Below are positions 47,977 through 56,907 of a stretch of DNA of 64,000 nucleotides, piece after piece (within the stretch, counting starts at the first letter, position 1; each line of letters starts with the position of its first letter). Under the pieces are notes generated by a model. The model worked only from the letters and a program-made list of their open reading frames with translations, had not been told where the DNA came from and searched no databases. A program made the position numbers and the translations under genes. Source of the stretch: Paraburkholderia monticola (GTDB taxonomy: Bacteria > Pseudomonadota > Gammaproteobacteria > Burkholderiales > Burkholderiaceae); the NCBI RefSeq assembly GCF_001580545.1, contig NZ_LRBG01000003.1, forward strand, positions 1-64,000. Reading direction: 5' to 3'.

Positions 47977-48939
47977 ATGACGCATTCCCCCCTGCTGCAA
48001 GCCCGCGTGCGCACGCTGCGTCACGAAGCCGAAGGCGTGCTGAGCATCGAACTCGTGCCCGTCGACGGCGCGCATTTTCCCGCCTTCAGCGCGGGCTCGC
48101 ACGTGAATCTGCATCTGCCGAACGGCCTCACGCGCAGCTATTCGCTGCTCAATTCGACCGACGAGGTCGATCGCTACGTGCTCGGCGTGCTGTGCGATCC
48201 GAACAGCCGCGGCGGCTCGCGCTACGTGCACGAAAGCCTGCGCTGCGCGACGGTGCTGCCGATCAGCGCGCCGCGCAATAACTTCGAGCTCGCAGCGGAT
48301 GCCGAAGACAGCGTGCTGATCGCCGGCGGCATCGGCGTGACGCCGATCCTCTGCATGTACCGGCAGTTGCGCGCGCGAGGCAAAGCCGCGCGGGTGGTCT
48401 ATTGCGCGCGCTCGCGCCGACAGGCGGCGTTTCTCGACGAGTTCGCGGCGCTCGGCGGCGATATCGAGCTGTGGTTCGACGACGAACACGGCGGCCAGCC
48501 GTTCGATCTCGCGACGTTCCTCGCCGCGCAGCCCAAGCACGTGCACGCGTACTGCTGCGGCCCGCTGCCGATGCTCGCCGCGTTCGAAGCCGGGTGCGCG
48601 GCGAGCGGCATCGCGAACGCGCATGTCGAGCGTTTCGCCGCCGATCCGGCGCTCACGCATGTGCCGACGAGCGGCTACGTCGTGTATCTGAAGCGCAGCG
48701 ACCGCACGATCGAGGTGCCGGACGACCAGCGCCTGCTCGACATGCTGCTCGCGGCCGGCGTGAACTGCGACTACAGCTGCGGCGAAGGCATCTGCGGGGC
48801 GTGCGAGACCACCGTGCTCGACGGCGAGCCCGAACATCGCGATTGCGTGCTCAGCGAAGCGGAAAAAACGGCGGGCCGGAGCATGATGATCTGCGTGTCC
48901 GGCGCGAAAAACGGCGGCCGGCTCGTGCTCGACCTGTGA
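47977..48939 (+). CDS. PDR/VanB-type oxygenase reductase
   Basis: A 320-residue electron-transfer protein that passes electrons from NAD(P)H to the Rieske oxygenase. An FMN-binding beta barrel (LTRSYSLLNS) leads into an NAD-binding domain (LIAGGIGVTPILCMYRQL, CCGPLPML) and a C-terminal plant-type [2Fe-2S] ferredoxin domain (CNCDYSCGEGICGACETTVLDG and the final Cys in MMICVSGA, in pieces). Domain order is that of phthalate dioxygenase reductase. Only 6 bases separate it from the oxygenase gene. Confidence 0.92.
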   Translation: MTHSPLLQARVRTLRHEAEGVLSIELVPVDGAHFPAFSAGSHVNLHLPNGLTRSYSLLNSTDEVDRYVLGVLCDPNSRGGSRYVHESLRCATVLPISAPRNNFELAADAEDSVLIAGGIGVTPILCMYRQLRARGKAARVVYCARSRRQAAFLDEFAALGGDIELWFDDEHGGQPFDLATFLAAQPKHVHAYCCGPLPMLAAFEAGCAASGIANAHVERFAADPALTHVPTSGYVVYLKRSDRTIEVPDDQRLLDMLLAAGVNCDYSCGEGICGACETTVLDGEPEHRDCVLSEAEKTAGRSMMICVSGAKNGGRLVLDL

Positions 48940-49009
48940 GCGCGCCGGCGCCGCACCACTCACGGCACGCATCGCGGTGCGGCGCGCGCGGCGATTGCAG
49001 TTAAAATCG

Positions 49010-49030
49010 GTGGAAATCGACGATTTTCAC
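49010..49030. promoter_or_regulatory. 21-bp near-perfect palindrome upstream of the flavin reductase gene
   Basis: GTGGAAATCG-A-CGATTTTCAC has 10-bp arms with one mismatch around a central A. It lies 70 bases after the reductase stop codon and 112 before the flavin reductase start, in an AT-richer patch. It is probably an operator or a promoter-associated regulatory site; the binding protein is not obvious. Confidence 0.5.
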
Positions 49031-49141
49031 TATGACTTTCGAAACATCCGCTTCCCGCCACGCGGGTCTATGTCTTTATTTGCGCTCTTATTTGCGCTTT
49101 AGCCCATTCTTCACACGGCGCGCGCCGGGGACCTCGTCCCG

Positions 49142-49651
49142 ATGAAGCGCGCGAGCCCCCCCAACTTCGATCAGGGCGCCTTCAAACAGGCGCTCAGCCA
49201 GTTCGCGACCGGCGTCACCGTGATCACGACGCGCGCCGCGTCAGGCCAGTTGATCGGCATCACGGCCAGCTCGTTCAACTCGGTATCGCTCGATCCACCG
49301 CTCGTGCTGTGGAGTCTCGCGACGCGCTCGGCATCGATGCCGGTGTTCCGCAGCAACAGTCACTACGTGATCAACGTGCTGGCCGCGTCGCAGCTCGATC
49401 TGTGCAAGCGCTTCGCGACCGTGAAGGGCGACCGCTTCGAAGGCGTATCGCACGCGGCGGGCGACACCGGCATGCCGGTGCTCGACGGCGCGCTCGCGTG
49501 GTTCGAATGCCATAACCGCAGCCGCTACGAGGAAGGCGACCACGTGATTTTCGTCGGCGAAGTGGAGCGCTGCGGCGTGCATGAAAATGCCGCGGACATG
49601 CTGCCGCTGGTGTTCCAGAGCGGCCAGTTCCACGGCCTCAAGTCGCTTTGA
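49142..49651 (+). CDS. flavin reductase family protein
   Basis: A 169-residue flavoprotein of the HpaC/flavin-reductase-like fold that binds FMN or FAD and reduces it with NAD(P)H. The pattern FKQALSQFATGVTVITT, GITASSFNSVSLDPPLVLW and DHVIFVGEVERC is diagnostic. It follows the Rieske oxygenase/reductase operon by 200 bases on the same strand and may supply reduced flavin to a related monooxygenase or serve as an accessory reductase. Confidence 0.88.
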   Translation: MKRASPPNFDQGAFKQALSQFATGVTVITTRAASGQLIGITASSFNSVSLDPPLVLWSLATRSASMPVFRSNSHYVINVLAASQLDLCKRFATVKGDRFEGVSHAAGDTGMPVLDGALAWFECHNRSRYEEGDHVIFVGEVERCGVHENAADMLPLVFQSGQFHGLKSL

Positions 49652-49722
49652 GCGGCGCGGCGCGTCTTTAGAGTCGGTCAATCAGGCGGGGCGAATGCGG
49701 CACGCCCCCGCCCTCGTCACCT

Positions 49723-50238
49723 TCAGCGCTCGCTATGCGTCGCCCCGTGCCCGCTACTTTTCTTCACGAGCGACACCGGCACGCCCGAATCTTCCTTCAG
49801 CGTCTCGAGCACGATGTTCGAGCGGATGTCCATCACGCCCGGCGCCTTGTACAGGCGATTGAGCACGAAATCCGAATAGTGTTTGAGGTTGTGCGCGAGC
49901 ACGCGCAGCAGGTAGTGGGTCTCGCCGGTCACGACGAACGCGCCGACCACTTCGGGCCAGTCGCGTAGCGCTTCGGCAAAGGTCTCGTGCCAGTTCTGCT
50001 GGTCGTTGCGCATCGATACCTGCACGAATGCTTCCAGCTCGAACCCGAGTACTTCGCGGTTCAGGCACGCGCGATAGTGTTCGATGACGCCCTGCTCCTC
50101 CAGCAGGCGCAGCCGTCGCAGACAGGCCGATGGCGAGAGCGAGATGCGCTCCGCGAGGTCGAGATTGCTGATCCGTCCTTCCTGCTGAAGCACCGTCAAG
50201 ATACGGCAATCGGTGGCGTCGAGCGAGATCGCGTTCAT
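49723..50238 (-). CDS. Lrp/AsnC-family regulator of the kyn operon
   Basis: A 171-residue regulator with an AsnC helix-turn-helix (DATDCRILTVLQQEGRISNLDLAERISLSPSACLRRLRLLE, in pieces) and a C-terminal RAM ligand-binding domain (VVGAFVVTGETHYLLRV). It is divergent from kynB, as KynR is in Pseudomonas, where it activates kynurenine catabolism in response to kynurenine. A TTTGA-A-TCAAA palindrome lies 20 bases upstream of its start. Start 50238 follows GGGAGA at about 7 bases. Confidence 0.9.
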   Translation of the reverse strand: MNAISLDATDCRILTVLQQEGRISNLDLAERISLSPSACLRRLRLLEEQGVIEHYRACLNREVLGFELEAFVQVSMRNDQQNWHETFAEALRDWPEVVGAFVVTGETHYLLRVLAHNLKHYSDFVLNRLYKAPGVMDIRSNIVLETLKEDSGVPVSLVKKSSGHGATHSER

Positions 50239-50257
50239 ATTCGGTCTCCCTTTCACG

Positions 50258-50268
50258 TTTGAATCAAA
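50258..50268. promoter_or_regulatory. TTTGA-A-TCAAA palindrome between kynR and kynB
   Basis: A perfect 11-bp palindrome in an AT-rich patch of the divergent kynR/kynB intergenic region. It is a candidate KynR binding site. A second inverted repeat (CTATC at 50331-50335, GATAG at 50343-50347) lies closer to kynB. Confidence 0.45.
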
Positions 50269-50368
50269 TTATGTTCCAAGACACGGCAAAGAAGGAGATT
50301 TTTTCGCAATCACATTTCGCGGCTTGACCTCTATCATTCAGAGATAGTCAGCTTCCGTCGAAACCGCC

Positions 50369-51028
50369 ATGCGATCACTTTGGGACATCACCCCCGCCGT
50401 CGACACCGCCACGCCCGTCTGGCCGGGCGATACGCCGGTCGGCATCGAGCGCGTCTGGCGCATGGAGGCTGGCTCGCCGGTCAACGTCGCGCGTCTGACG
50501 CTCTCGCCGCACACCGGCGCGCACACCGACGCGCCGCTGCATTACGACGCCGACGGCGCCGCAATCGGCGATGTGCCGCTCGACGCGTATCTCGGTTTAT
50601 GCCGGGTGATTCACTGCGTCGGCGCATCGCCTGTTGTGACGCCACAACACCTGACCGGCTCGCTCGACGATCTGCCGCCGCGAGTCTTACTTCGCACTTA
50701 CAGAAATGCGCCGACCCGCGAGTGGGATAGCGCGTTCTGCGCGGTCGCACCCGAGACCGTCGATCTGCTCGCCGCGCGCGGCGTGAAGCTGATCGGCATC
50801 GACACGCCGTCGCTCGATCCGCAGGACTCGAAGACGATGGACGCGCATCACCGGATTCGCGCCCATCGCATGGCGATTCTCGAAGGCATCGTGCTCGACG
50901 CGGTCGAGCCTGGCGACTACGAGCTGATCGCGCTGCCGCTGAAGCTGACCACGCTCGATGCGAGCCCGGTGCGCGCGGTGCTGCGCGCACTGCCCGGCCC
51001 GCGCGAAGCGAGCCCTCCGACCACCTGA
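50369..51028 (+). CDS. kynurenine formamidase
   Basis: A 219-residue metal-dependent hydrolase that converts N-formylkynurenine to kynurenine. The cyclase-like metal motif [12 protein letters not shown] is present, together with [13 protein letters not shown] and [35 protein letters not shown] (in pieces). First gene of the kynBUA operon, which gives anthranilate and alanine from tryptophan. Confidence 0.96.
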   Translation: MRSLWDITPAVDTATPVWPGDTPVGIERVWRMEAGSPVNVARLTLSPHTGAHTDAPLHYDADGAAIGDVPLDAYLGLCRVIHCVGASPVVTPQHLTGSLDDLPPRVLLRTYRNAPTREWDSAFCAVAPETVDLLAARGVKLIGIDTPSLDPQDSKTMDAHHRIRAHRMAILEGIVLDAVEPGDYELIALPLKLTTLDASPVRAVLRALPGPREASPPTT

Positions 51029-51075
51029 GCAACTGTGCAACTGAGCACCTGAGCTCCCAACCCATCGAACCCACC

Positions 51076-52326
51076 ATGAACCATCGTGACGAAGCCGTGG
51101 CGCTCGACAGCGCCGATCCGCTCGCAGCGTTGCGCGACCAGTTCGCGCTGTCGCCGACCACCATCTATCTCGACGGCAACTCGCTCGGCGTGCCGCCGGC
51201 CGCCGCCGCGCAGCGCGCGCAGACCGTGATCGCCGCCGAATGGGGCGAAGGGCTGATCCGCAGTTGGAACAACGCGGGCTGGTTCGCGCTGCCCCGCCGC
51301 CTCGGCAACAAGCTCGCGCCGCTGATCGGCGCGGCCGAAGATGAAGTCGTGATCACCGACACGATCTCGATCAACCTGTTCAAGCTGCTGTCGGCCGCGG
51401 TGCGGCTCGCGAATGCGCGCGACCCGAAGCGTCGCGTGATCGTCTCCGAGCGCTCGAATTTCCCGAGCGATCTGTATATCGCCCAGGGCCTGATCGAGCA
51501 GCTCGATCGCGGCTACGAGCTGCGCCTCGTCGACGATCCGTCCGAGCTGCCCGACGCGATCGGCGAGGACACCGCGATCGCGATGATCACGCACGTGAAC
51601 TACCGCACCGGCTACATGCACGACATGGCCGCGCTGACGAAACTGATCCACGACAGGGGCGCGCTCGCGCTGTGGGATCTCGCGCATTCGGCAGGCGCGG
51701 TACCGGTCGATCTGAACGGCGTGAACGCCGACTACGCGGTCGGCTGCACGTACAAGTATCTGAACGGCGGCCCGGGCTCGCCCGCGTTCGTGTGGGTGCC
51801 CAAGCGCCACCAGAACGAGTTCGCGCAGCCGCTGTCGGGCTGGTGGGGGCATCGCGCGCCGTTCGAGATGAACCCGTCGTATCAGCCCGATAACGGAGTC
51901 GGCCGCTACCTGTGCGGCACGCAGCCGATGGTATCGATGGCGCTCGTCGAATGCGGGCTCGACGTGTTCCTCCAAACGAATATGCAGGCGGTGCGCGAGA
52001 AATCGCTCGCGCTGACGGATCTGTTCATCGAACTCGTCGAGACGCGTTGCAGCGAGTTTCCGCTCCAGCTCGTGACGCCGCGTGAGCATGCGCAGCGCGG
52101 CTCGCATGCGAGCTTCGAGCATCCGCACGGCTATGAGGTGATGCAGGCGCTGATCGCGCGCGGCGTGATCGGCGACTATCGCGAGCCGCACGTGTTGCGC
52201 TTCGGCTTCACGCCGCTGTACACGCGTTTCGTCGACGTCTGGGACGCCGTCGAAACATTGCGCGACGTGCTCGCCCGCGAGGCGTGGCGGGCGCCTGAAT
52301 TTGCCGCGCGCGGCGCCGTTACCTGA
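51076..52326 (+). CDS. kynureninase
   Basis: A 416-residue PLP enzyme that cleaves kynurenine to anthranilate and alanine. The PLP Lys is in [30 protein letters not shown] near the start, [15 protein letters not shown], and [18 protein letters not shown] complete the family signature. Second gene of the kyn operon, 47 bases after kynB. Confidence 0.96.
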   Translation: MNHRDEAVALDSADPLAALRDQFALSPTTIYLDGNSLGVPPAAAAQRAQTVIAAEWGEGLIRSWNNAGWFALPRRLGNKLAPLIGAAEDEVVITDTISINLFKLLSAAVRLANARDPKRRVIVSERSNFPSDLYIAQGLIEQLDRGYELRLVDDPSELPDAIGEDTAIAMITHVNYRTGYMHDMAALTKLIHDRGALALWDLAHSAGAVPVDLNGVNADYAVGCTYKYLNGGPGSPAFVWVPKRHQNEFAQPLSGWWGHRAPFEMNPSYQPDNGVGRYLCGTQPMVSMALVECGLDVFLQTNMQAVREKSLALTDLFIELVETRCSEFPLQLVTPREHAQRGSHASFEHPHGYEVMQALIARGVIGDYREPHVLRFGFTPLYTRFVDVWDAVETLRDVLAREAWRAPEFAARGAVT

Positions 52327-52337
52327 GGATTGCGGAA

Positions 52338-53264
52338 ATGACCGATCACATGCACACGCCGGGCTTGCCAGACGAAACGGTGGTACAAGGCTGCCCGTTC
52401 GGGCACGGACGGAGCGCCGCGGCGCCGGCTGCAAGCGCGACCGACACCGGCTGGCACGACGCGCAGCTCGACTTCTCGGAGTCGATGAGCTACGGCGATT
52501 ATCTGTCGCTCGGCACGCTGCTCGACGCGCAGCATCCGTTGTCACCGGATCACAACGAGATGCTGTTCATCATCCAGCATCAGACGAGCGAGCTGTGGAT
52601 GAAGCTCGCGCTCTACGAACTGCGCGCGGCGCTCGCAGCCGTGCACCGCGACGAGTTGCCGCCGGCGTTCAAGATGCTCGCGCGCGTGTCGCGGATCATG
52701 GAGCAGCTGGTGCAGGCGTGGAGCGTGCTCGCGACGATGACCCCTTCCGAATACACCGCGATGCGGCCTTACCTCGGCAGTTCGTCGGGCTTCCAGTCGT
52801 ATCAGTACCGGCAGATTGAATTCCTGCTCGGCAACAAGAACGAGCAGATGCTGAAGCCGCACGCGCATCGCGCCGACGTGTTCGCGCAAGTGAAGGCATC
52901 GCTCGAAGCGCCGTCGTTCTACGACGAAGTGGTACGCCTGCTCGCGCGTCGCGGCTTCGCGATTTCGCCCACGCGGCTCGAACGCGACTGGACGCAGCCG
53001 ACCGAACACGATGCATCGGTCGAAGCGGCGTGGCTCGAGGTGTATCGCAATCCGTCCGAGCATTGGGATCTGTACGAGATGGCCGAAGAACTCGTCGATC
53101 TCGAAGACGCGTTCCGCCAATGGCGCTTTCGCCACGTCACGACGGTCGAGCGCATCATCGGCTTCAAGCAGGGCAGCGGCGGCACGAGCGGCGCGCCGTA
53201 TCTGCGCAAGATGCTCGACGTCGTGCTGTTCCCCGAGTTGTGGCACGTGCGGACGATGCTGTAA
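52338..53264 (+). CDS. tryptophan 2,3-dioxygenase
   Basis: A 308-residue heme enzyme that opens the indole ring of L-tryptophan to N-formylkynurenine. [53 protein letters not shown] and [19 protein letters not shown] (in pieces) are typical, including the heme His region. Third gene of the kyn operon, 11 bases after kynU. The toxin gene begins 189 bases further on. Confidence 0.96.
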   Translation: MTDHMHTPGLPDETVVQGCPFGHGRSAAAPAASATDTGWHDAQLDFSESMSYGDYLSLGTLLDAQHPLSPDHNEMLFIIQHQTSELWMKLALYELRAALAAVHRDELPPAFKMLARVSRIMEQLVQAWSVLATMTPSEYTAMRPYLGSSSGFQSYQYRQIEFLLGNKNEQMLKPHAHRADVFAQVKASLEAPSFYDEVVRLLARRGFAISPTRLERDWTQPTEHDASVEAAWLEVYRNPSEHWDLYEMAEELVDLEDAFRQWRFRHVTTVERIIGFKQGSGGTSGAPYLRKMLDVVLFPELWHVRTML

Positions 53265-53453
53265 CGGTTGGCGTGTGTAAGGCACTTCCCCGCAACCGGA
53301 GAATCACGGCGAGCGCAATACTCACCGCTATTCCCGCTCGATGCAGAACAGGACCCGTGCATCGGGCTACGGAAAATTCGGAGCTATCCGAATCTTGAGA
53401 GATGGTCAGCAAGGCAGCATCGGAACCCCATATAAACATAAGCGGGTTTCGAT

Positions 53454-54284
53454 ATGCCCGGTGCCGATAACACCGAAGGAGTGAAGGTTGTATTGAGTGC
53501 TCCGCAATTCGCGGCCGTGCTATCCCGCCAGTCGATCAACCAGGCGGAGATGCTTTCCAACCGGCTTTGGAGCGGGTTGCAGGTCGTCGGCGGCGTGCTG
53601 GAAATGGTCGGTGCGGGCGCGCTGTGCGTTTTGCCGGAGCCGACGATGGCGAGCAAGGCCGGGTGTGTCGTGTTTGGGGTCCATGGCTCGGACACGGCGG
53701 CGGCGGGACTGCGGCAGGTCTGGACGGGTCAGGACACAGCCACATTGACCCAGCAGGGCACGACGAAACTCGCTGAAGCGATGAAGGCGAGCCCCGACAT
53801 GGCAAACAATATCGGCCTGTCGCTCGATATCGTCGTGCCATTCGGCTTTGCCGGCTCGATCAGGGCGGCCCGCGCTGCGCGCGTCACGATGGGCCGGATC
53901 AACCTGTACATGCATGAGGCGAAGGACGGTAGCAGGATTGGTGGTCACACGATTTTGAAACATGTCGGGAGGACTGAAGCGCAGTTGAGGGAGAGGCTCA
54001 GACTGGAGCCGGGAAAGAAAGTAGTTTCCTCTTTCGTCAATCTTGAAGAGGCAGAGTGGGCCATATCAGAAACGGTGCACGCAAATGCCTTGCAGATTCA
54101 CGAATGGACCAAAGCACCAAACCGGGTTTTGACGCTGAGAAAGGACGTTGGAAGAAAAGTAGGTTACGCATTGGTCAGGAAGACCGACCGGTTGGTACAT
54201 AGCAGTAAAGTGGAGGTTGTCTTGAAGTACGGGACGTATAACGGAATGCCGTACTACATCCTCACGGCTGTGCTCGATGTTTGA
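53454..54284 (+). CDS. polymorphic toxin with bacterial RNase A-like (CdiA-CT) domain
   Basis: A 276-residue protein. The first 150 residues contain a Gly/Ala-rich, membrane-active-looking segment (LWSGLQVVGGVLEMVGAGALCVLPEP) and an Ala-rich helical stretch, resembling pre-toxin regions in Burkholderia. Residues about 158-276 match the bacterial RNase A-like domain of CdiA C-termini: RIGGHTILKHVG, ERLRLEPGKKVVSSFVNLEEAEWAI, a QIHEW helix and the C-terminal YYILTA strand. Such toxins cleave RNA. The ATG lacks a good ribosome-binding site, and no CdiA, Rhs, VgrG or secretion gene is near, so it may be truncated or exported by other means. The composition is AT-richer than its neighbours, and the following gene looks like the immunity protein. 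Confidence 0.75.
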   Translation: MPGADNTEGVKVVLSAPQFAAVLSRQSINQAEMLSNRLWSGLQVVGGVLEMVGAGALCVLPEPTMASKAGCVVFGVHGSDTAAAGLRQVWTGQDTATLTQQGTTKLAEAMKASPDMANNIGLSLDIVVPFGFAGSIRAARAARVTMGRINLYMHEAKDGSRIGGHTILKHVGRTEAQLRERLRLEPGKKVVSSFVNLEEAEWAISETVHANALQIHEWTKAPNRVLTLRKDVGRKVGYALVRKTDRLVHSSKVEVVLKYGTYNGMPYYILTAVLDV

Positions 54285-54301
54285 CTTGTGGAAATTGATG
54301 C

Positions 54302-54589
54302 ATGAAGAAATATTATGATCTGGGGCAATTGATCGGCGGCTACTTCAACGAAGATTTCGACTACTGGGGAGACACAATTGAAGAGTTGGTCCGGGCTTGT
54401 GCAAGCGGATGTACGCCAGAGATGATTACCGCAACGGTAGCCGACATAGACCGGTTCAAGAGCGATCATGCTGGAGATCTTGACGCGGCCTTTGAGGAAA
54501 ATTTTGGCAGGCAGTTCGATCCCACGCTGTGGGGTCACACCACCGAATCATTTCTTGACGAGCTTAAGCGTCTTCTTTTGAGTCAGTAA
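54302..54589 (+). CDS. CdiI-like contact-dependent inhibition immunity protein
   Basis: A 95-residue acidic protein (many Asp/Glu, few basic residues) beginning KKYYDLGQLIGGYFNEDFDYWGDTIEEL. This resembles the CdiI_2-type immunity family, in which a YF-x-x-DF motif is common. It starts 17 bases after the toxin stop codon, typical of a toxin-immunity pair. Strongly AT-biased codons compared with the surrounding genome suggest horizontal acquisition. It would bind and block the RNase A-like domain. Confidence 0.72.
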   Translation: MKKYYDLGQLIGGYFNEDFDYWGDTIEELVRACASGCTPEMITATVADIDRFKSDHAGDLDAAFEENFGRQFDPTLWGHTTESFLDELKRLLLSQ

Positions 54590-54597
54590 GCTGCCCC

Positions 54598-55335
54598 CTA
54601 CCGCGCCGTATAACCCCCATCGATCGCCAAACACACCCCGCTAATCATCGACGCCGCGTCGCTCAACAGAAACAGAATCGGCGCGGCGACCTCGGCGGAT
54701 TCGGCGAAGCGCCTGAGCGGAATCGCCTGTAACGCGAGATCGCGTTTGGCAGGATCGCTCCACGCGAGCACCGCCATCGGCGTCAGCGTGACCGTCGGGT
54801 TCACGCTGTTCACGCGAATCCCGTGCGGCCCCAGCTCGATGCACAGCGCGCGCGTGACTGCATCGAGCGCGGCCTTCGAGGCCGAATAGCTCAGATGATC
54901 GTCGAGCGCGACGAGCGCGGCCTGGCTCGACACATTGACGATGCTGCCCGCGCGCCCCGCCTCGAGCATGCCGCGCGCGACGTGCTTGGCGACCAGCACC
55001 GCGCCGCGCGTATTCACCGCCATCACGCGATCGAAGCTCGCGGCCGTGGTATCCACCGCGCGTTCGAGCAATGCGATGCCCGCGCAATTGACCAGACCGT
55101 CGAACGGTTCGAACGAAGCCAACGCTTCGTCGATCGCGGCTTCGTCGCTGATGTCGAGCCGCAACGGCTCGCAGCCGGTTTCCTCGGCGAGCCGCGCGAG
55201 TTCGTTGACGTTGCGCGCGGCCGCGACGACCGCCGCGCCACTCGCGCACAGCGCCTCGACCGTCGCGCGGCCGATGCCGCTGGAGGCGCCCGTCACCAGA
55301 ATCGAGCGGCCGGAAAAATCGAAGGTGGCGTTCAT
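54598..55335 (-). CDS. SDR-family polyol/xylulose reductase-like dehydrogenase
   Basis: A 245-residue short-chain dehydrogenase. The cofactor motif is LVTGASSGIGRATVEALCASG, with Arg (AAARN) after the second strand, which favours NADP. NCAGIALLE, the catalytic Ser in VNVSSQAAL and YSASK are also seen. The sequence resembles L-xylulose/carbonyl reductase-like SDRs. The start at 55335 overlaps the kinase gene by 4 bases (ATGA), so it belongs to the polyol operon. Confidence 0.87.
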   Translation of the reverse strand: MNATFDFSGRSILVTGASSGIGRATVEALCASGAAVVAAARNVNELARLAEETGCEPLRLDISDEAAIDEALASFEPFDGLVNCAGIALLERAVDTTAASFDRVMAVNTRGAVLVAKHVARGMLEAGRAGSIVNVSSQAALVALDDHLSYSASKAALDAVTRALCIELGPHGIRVNSVNPTVTLTPMAVLAWSDPAKRDLALQAIPLRRFAESAEVAAPILFLLSDAASMISGVCLAIDGGYTAR

Positions 55336-56876
55336 GATGTGTGCAAGCGATGCATGACCGGCTTCAACGCCGGATAGAGATCCACGTACGCGCCAAAGCG
55401 CTGCTCGTATAACGCCATGCGCTGCGCGTCCGGCTGCGCGCGCTCGACCAGTGTGACCCAGCCGCCTTGCGCCGCTTCGCGCGACACGAGGCCGACGCCG
55501 AGCGCGGCGAGCAGCGCGGCGCCCATCGCGGCTTCGACATCCTGCTCGATCGTGTAGACCGGATAGCCGGTGACATCGGCGATGATCTGCATCCACAGGT
55601 CCGAATGCGCGGCGCCGCCGACCACGATCAGCCTGTCGTCGAGCGATTGCGCGCCTTTGCGCCCCGCCTCGATGTTGTGCCTGAGCGCGAACGTCACGCC
55701 TTCGAGCACCGCGCGATACAGATGCGCACGCGTATGAAACAGCGACAAGCCGACGAACGCGCCGCTCGCTTGCGCATCCCACACCGGGCTGCGCTCGCCC
55801 ATCAGATACGGCAGGAACAGCACGCCGTCGGCGCCGGCCGGGACTTGCGCGGCGCTCGCTTCGAGCAGCCGATGCGGATCGCCATGCGGCGTCGCGCGCG
55901 CCGCCTCGATCTCCGCATGACAGAACTGCTCGCGATACCACGTGACCGACGCGCCCGCGGTAATCGCGCCGCCGAACACGTAGATATCGTGCTGCCCGTT
56001 GAACACGTGAGGCATGCTGATCAAGCCATGCCGCGCGTCGACACGCTGATTGATGTAGCCCCAGCACATGCTCGTGCCGATCATCGCGACGTGCTGACCC
56101 GCGCGCGTGACACCGGCCGCGAACGTCGCCATCGCCGCATCGACGCCGCCCGCGACGACCGCCGTCCCCGCCTCCAGCCCAAGCTGTTCGGTCCATTGCG
56201 ACAGCAGCCCGCCCACCACCTCCGACGATTCGACGAGCCGCTCCGGCATCATCGTTGCGGGAATGCCGAGCATGTCGAGCGCTTCGTCGGACCAGTCGCG
56301 CCGCGCGATATCGTAGACGCCACCGATATTGCCGGCCGAGCTGTGATCGACGGCGACCTCGCCGGTCAGCAGGTAGATCACGTACGCATTCGGCGGCAGG
56401 AAATAGCGCGTATGCGCCCACACGTCCGGCTCGTTCTCGCGCAGCCAGAGCATCTTCGTGTAGCCGTAATAGCTGTCCACGCCGTTGCCGGTGATCGTAT
56501 AGAGCCGTTCGAGATCGACGTTCTCGCGCACCCAGTCGACCTGCGCGGTCGCGCGCCGGTCCATCCAGATCAGGCACGGCGCGAGCGGCCGCATGTCGGT
56601 ATCGACCGGGATGCCCGAGCCGCCGTACAAGCTGCTCACGCACAGCGCCTTGATCGAGCCCACCGCGATGCCGGCCGCTTTCGCATCACTCACACACGCG
56701 GCCACGCATTCGACCACCGCCTTCAACCACACCGCGGGCCACTGCTCGGCCCACAACGGCTTCGGCGTGTCAGGCTGATAAGCCGACGCACGCTGCGCGA
56801 CGATCGCGCCATGCTCGTCGACCAGCAGCGCCTTCGTGCTCTGCGTGCCGATATCGACGCCGACGACGTAGTTCAT
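55332..56876 (-). CDS. FGGY-family carbohydrate kinase (xylulokinase-like)
   Basis: A 514-residue sugar kinase. The N-terminal phosphate-binding motif is VVGVDIGTQSTKALLVDEHG. SSAGNIGGVYDIARRDWSDEAL, FLPYLMGERSPVWD and VVGGAAHSDLWMQIIADVTGYPV are diagnostic of the XylB/FGGY fold. In this operon the most likely substrate is D-xylulose made by the polyol dehydrogenases, but L-xylulose, ribulose or erythrulose cannot be excluded. Confidence 0.9.
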   Translation of the reverse strand: MNYVVGVDIGTQSTKALLVDEHGAIVAQRASAYQPDTPKPLWAEQWPAVWLKAVVECVAACVSDAKAAGIAVGSIKALCVSSLYGGSGIPVDTDMRPLAPCLIWMDRRATAQVDWVRENVDLERLYTITGNGVDSYYGYTKMLWLRENEPDVWAHTRYFLPPNAYVIYLLTGEVAVDHSSAGNIGGVYDIARRDWSDEALDMLGIPATMMPERLVESSEVVGGLLSQWTEQLGLEAGTAVVAGGVDAAMATFAAGVTRAGQHVAMIGTSMCWGYINQRVDARHGLISMPHVFNGQHDIYVFGGAITAGASVTWYREQFCHAEIEAARATPHGDPHRLLEASAAQVPAGADGVLFLPYLMGERSPVWDAQASGAFVGLSLFHTRAHLYRAVLEGVTFALRHNIEAGRKGAQSLDDRLIVVGGAAHSDLWMQIIADVTGYPVYTIEQDVEAAMGAALLAALGVGLVSREAAQGGWVTLVERAQPDAQRMALYEQRFGAYVDLYPALKPVMHRLHTS

Positions 56877-56907
56877 AGAGTCTCCGTTGAAATGGCGCGC
56901 GCGAGGT

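Noticed and set aside
46684..48972. A 762-codon open frame on the - strand across the Rieske oxygenase operon
   Set aside because: It is antisense to two genes with clear catalytic motifs; Arg/His-rich composition without a domain is typical of GC-rich shadow frames.
54598..56643. A single 681-codon frame fusing the SDR to upstream sequence
   Set aside because: The upstream part is an out-of-frame reading of the kinase gene; the SDR has its own start at 55335 overlapping the kinase stop by 4 bases.
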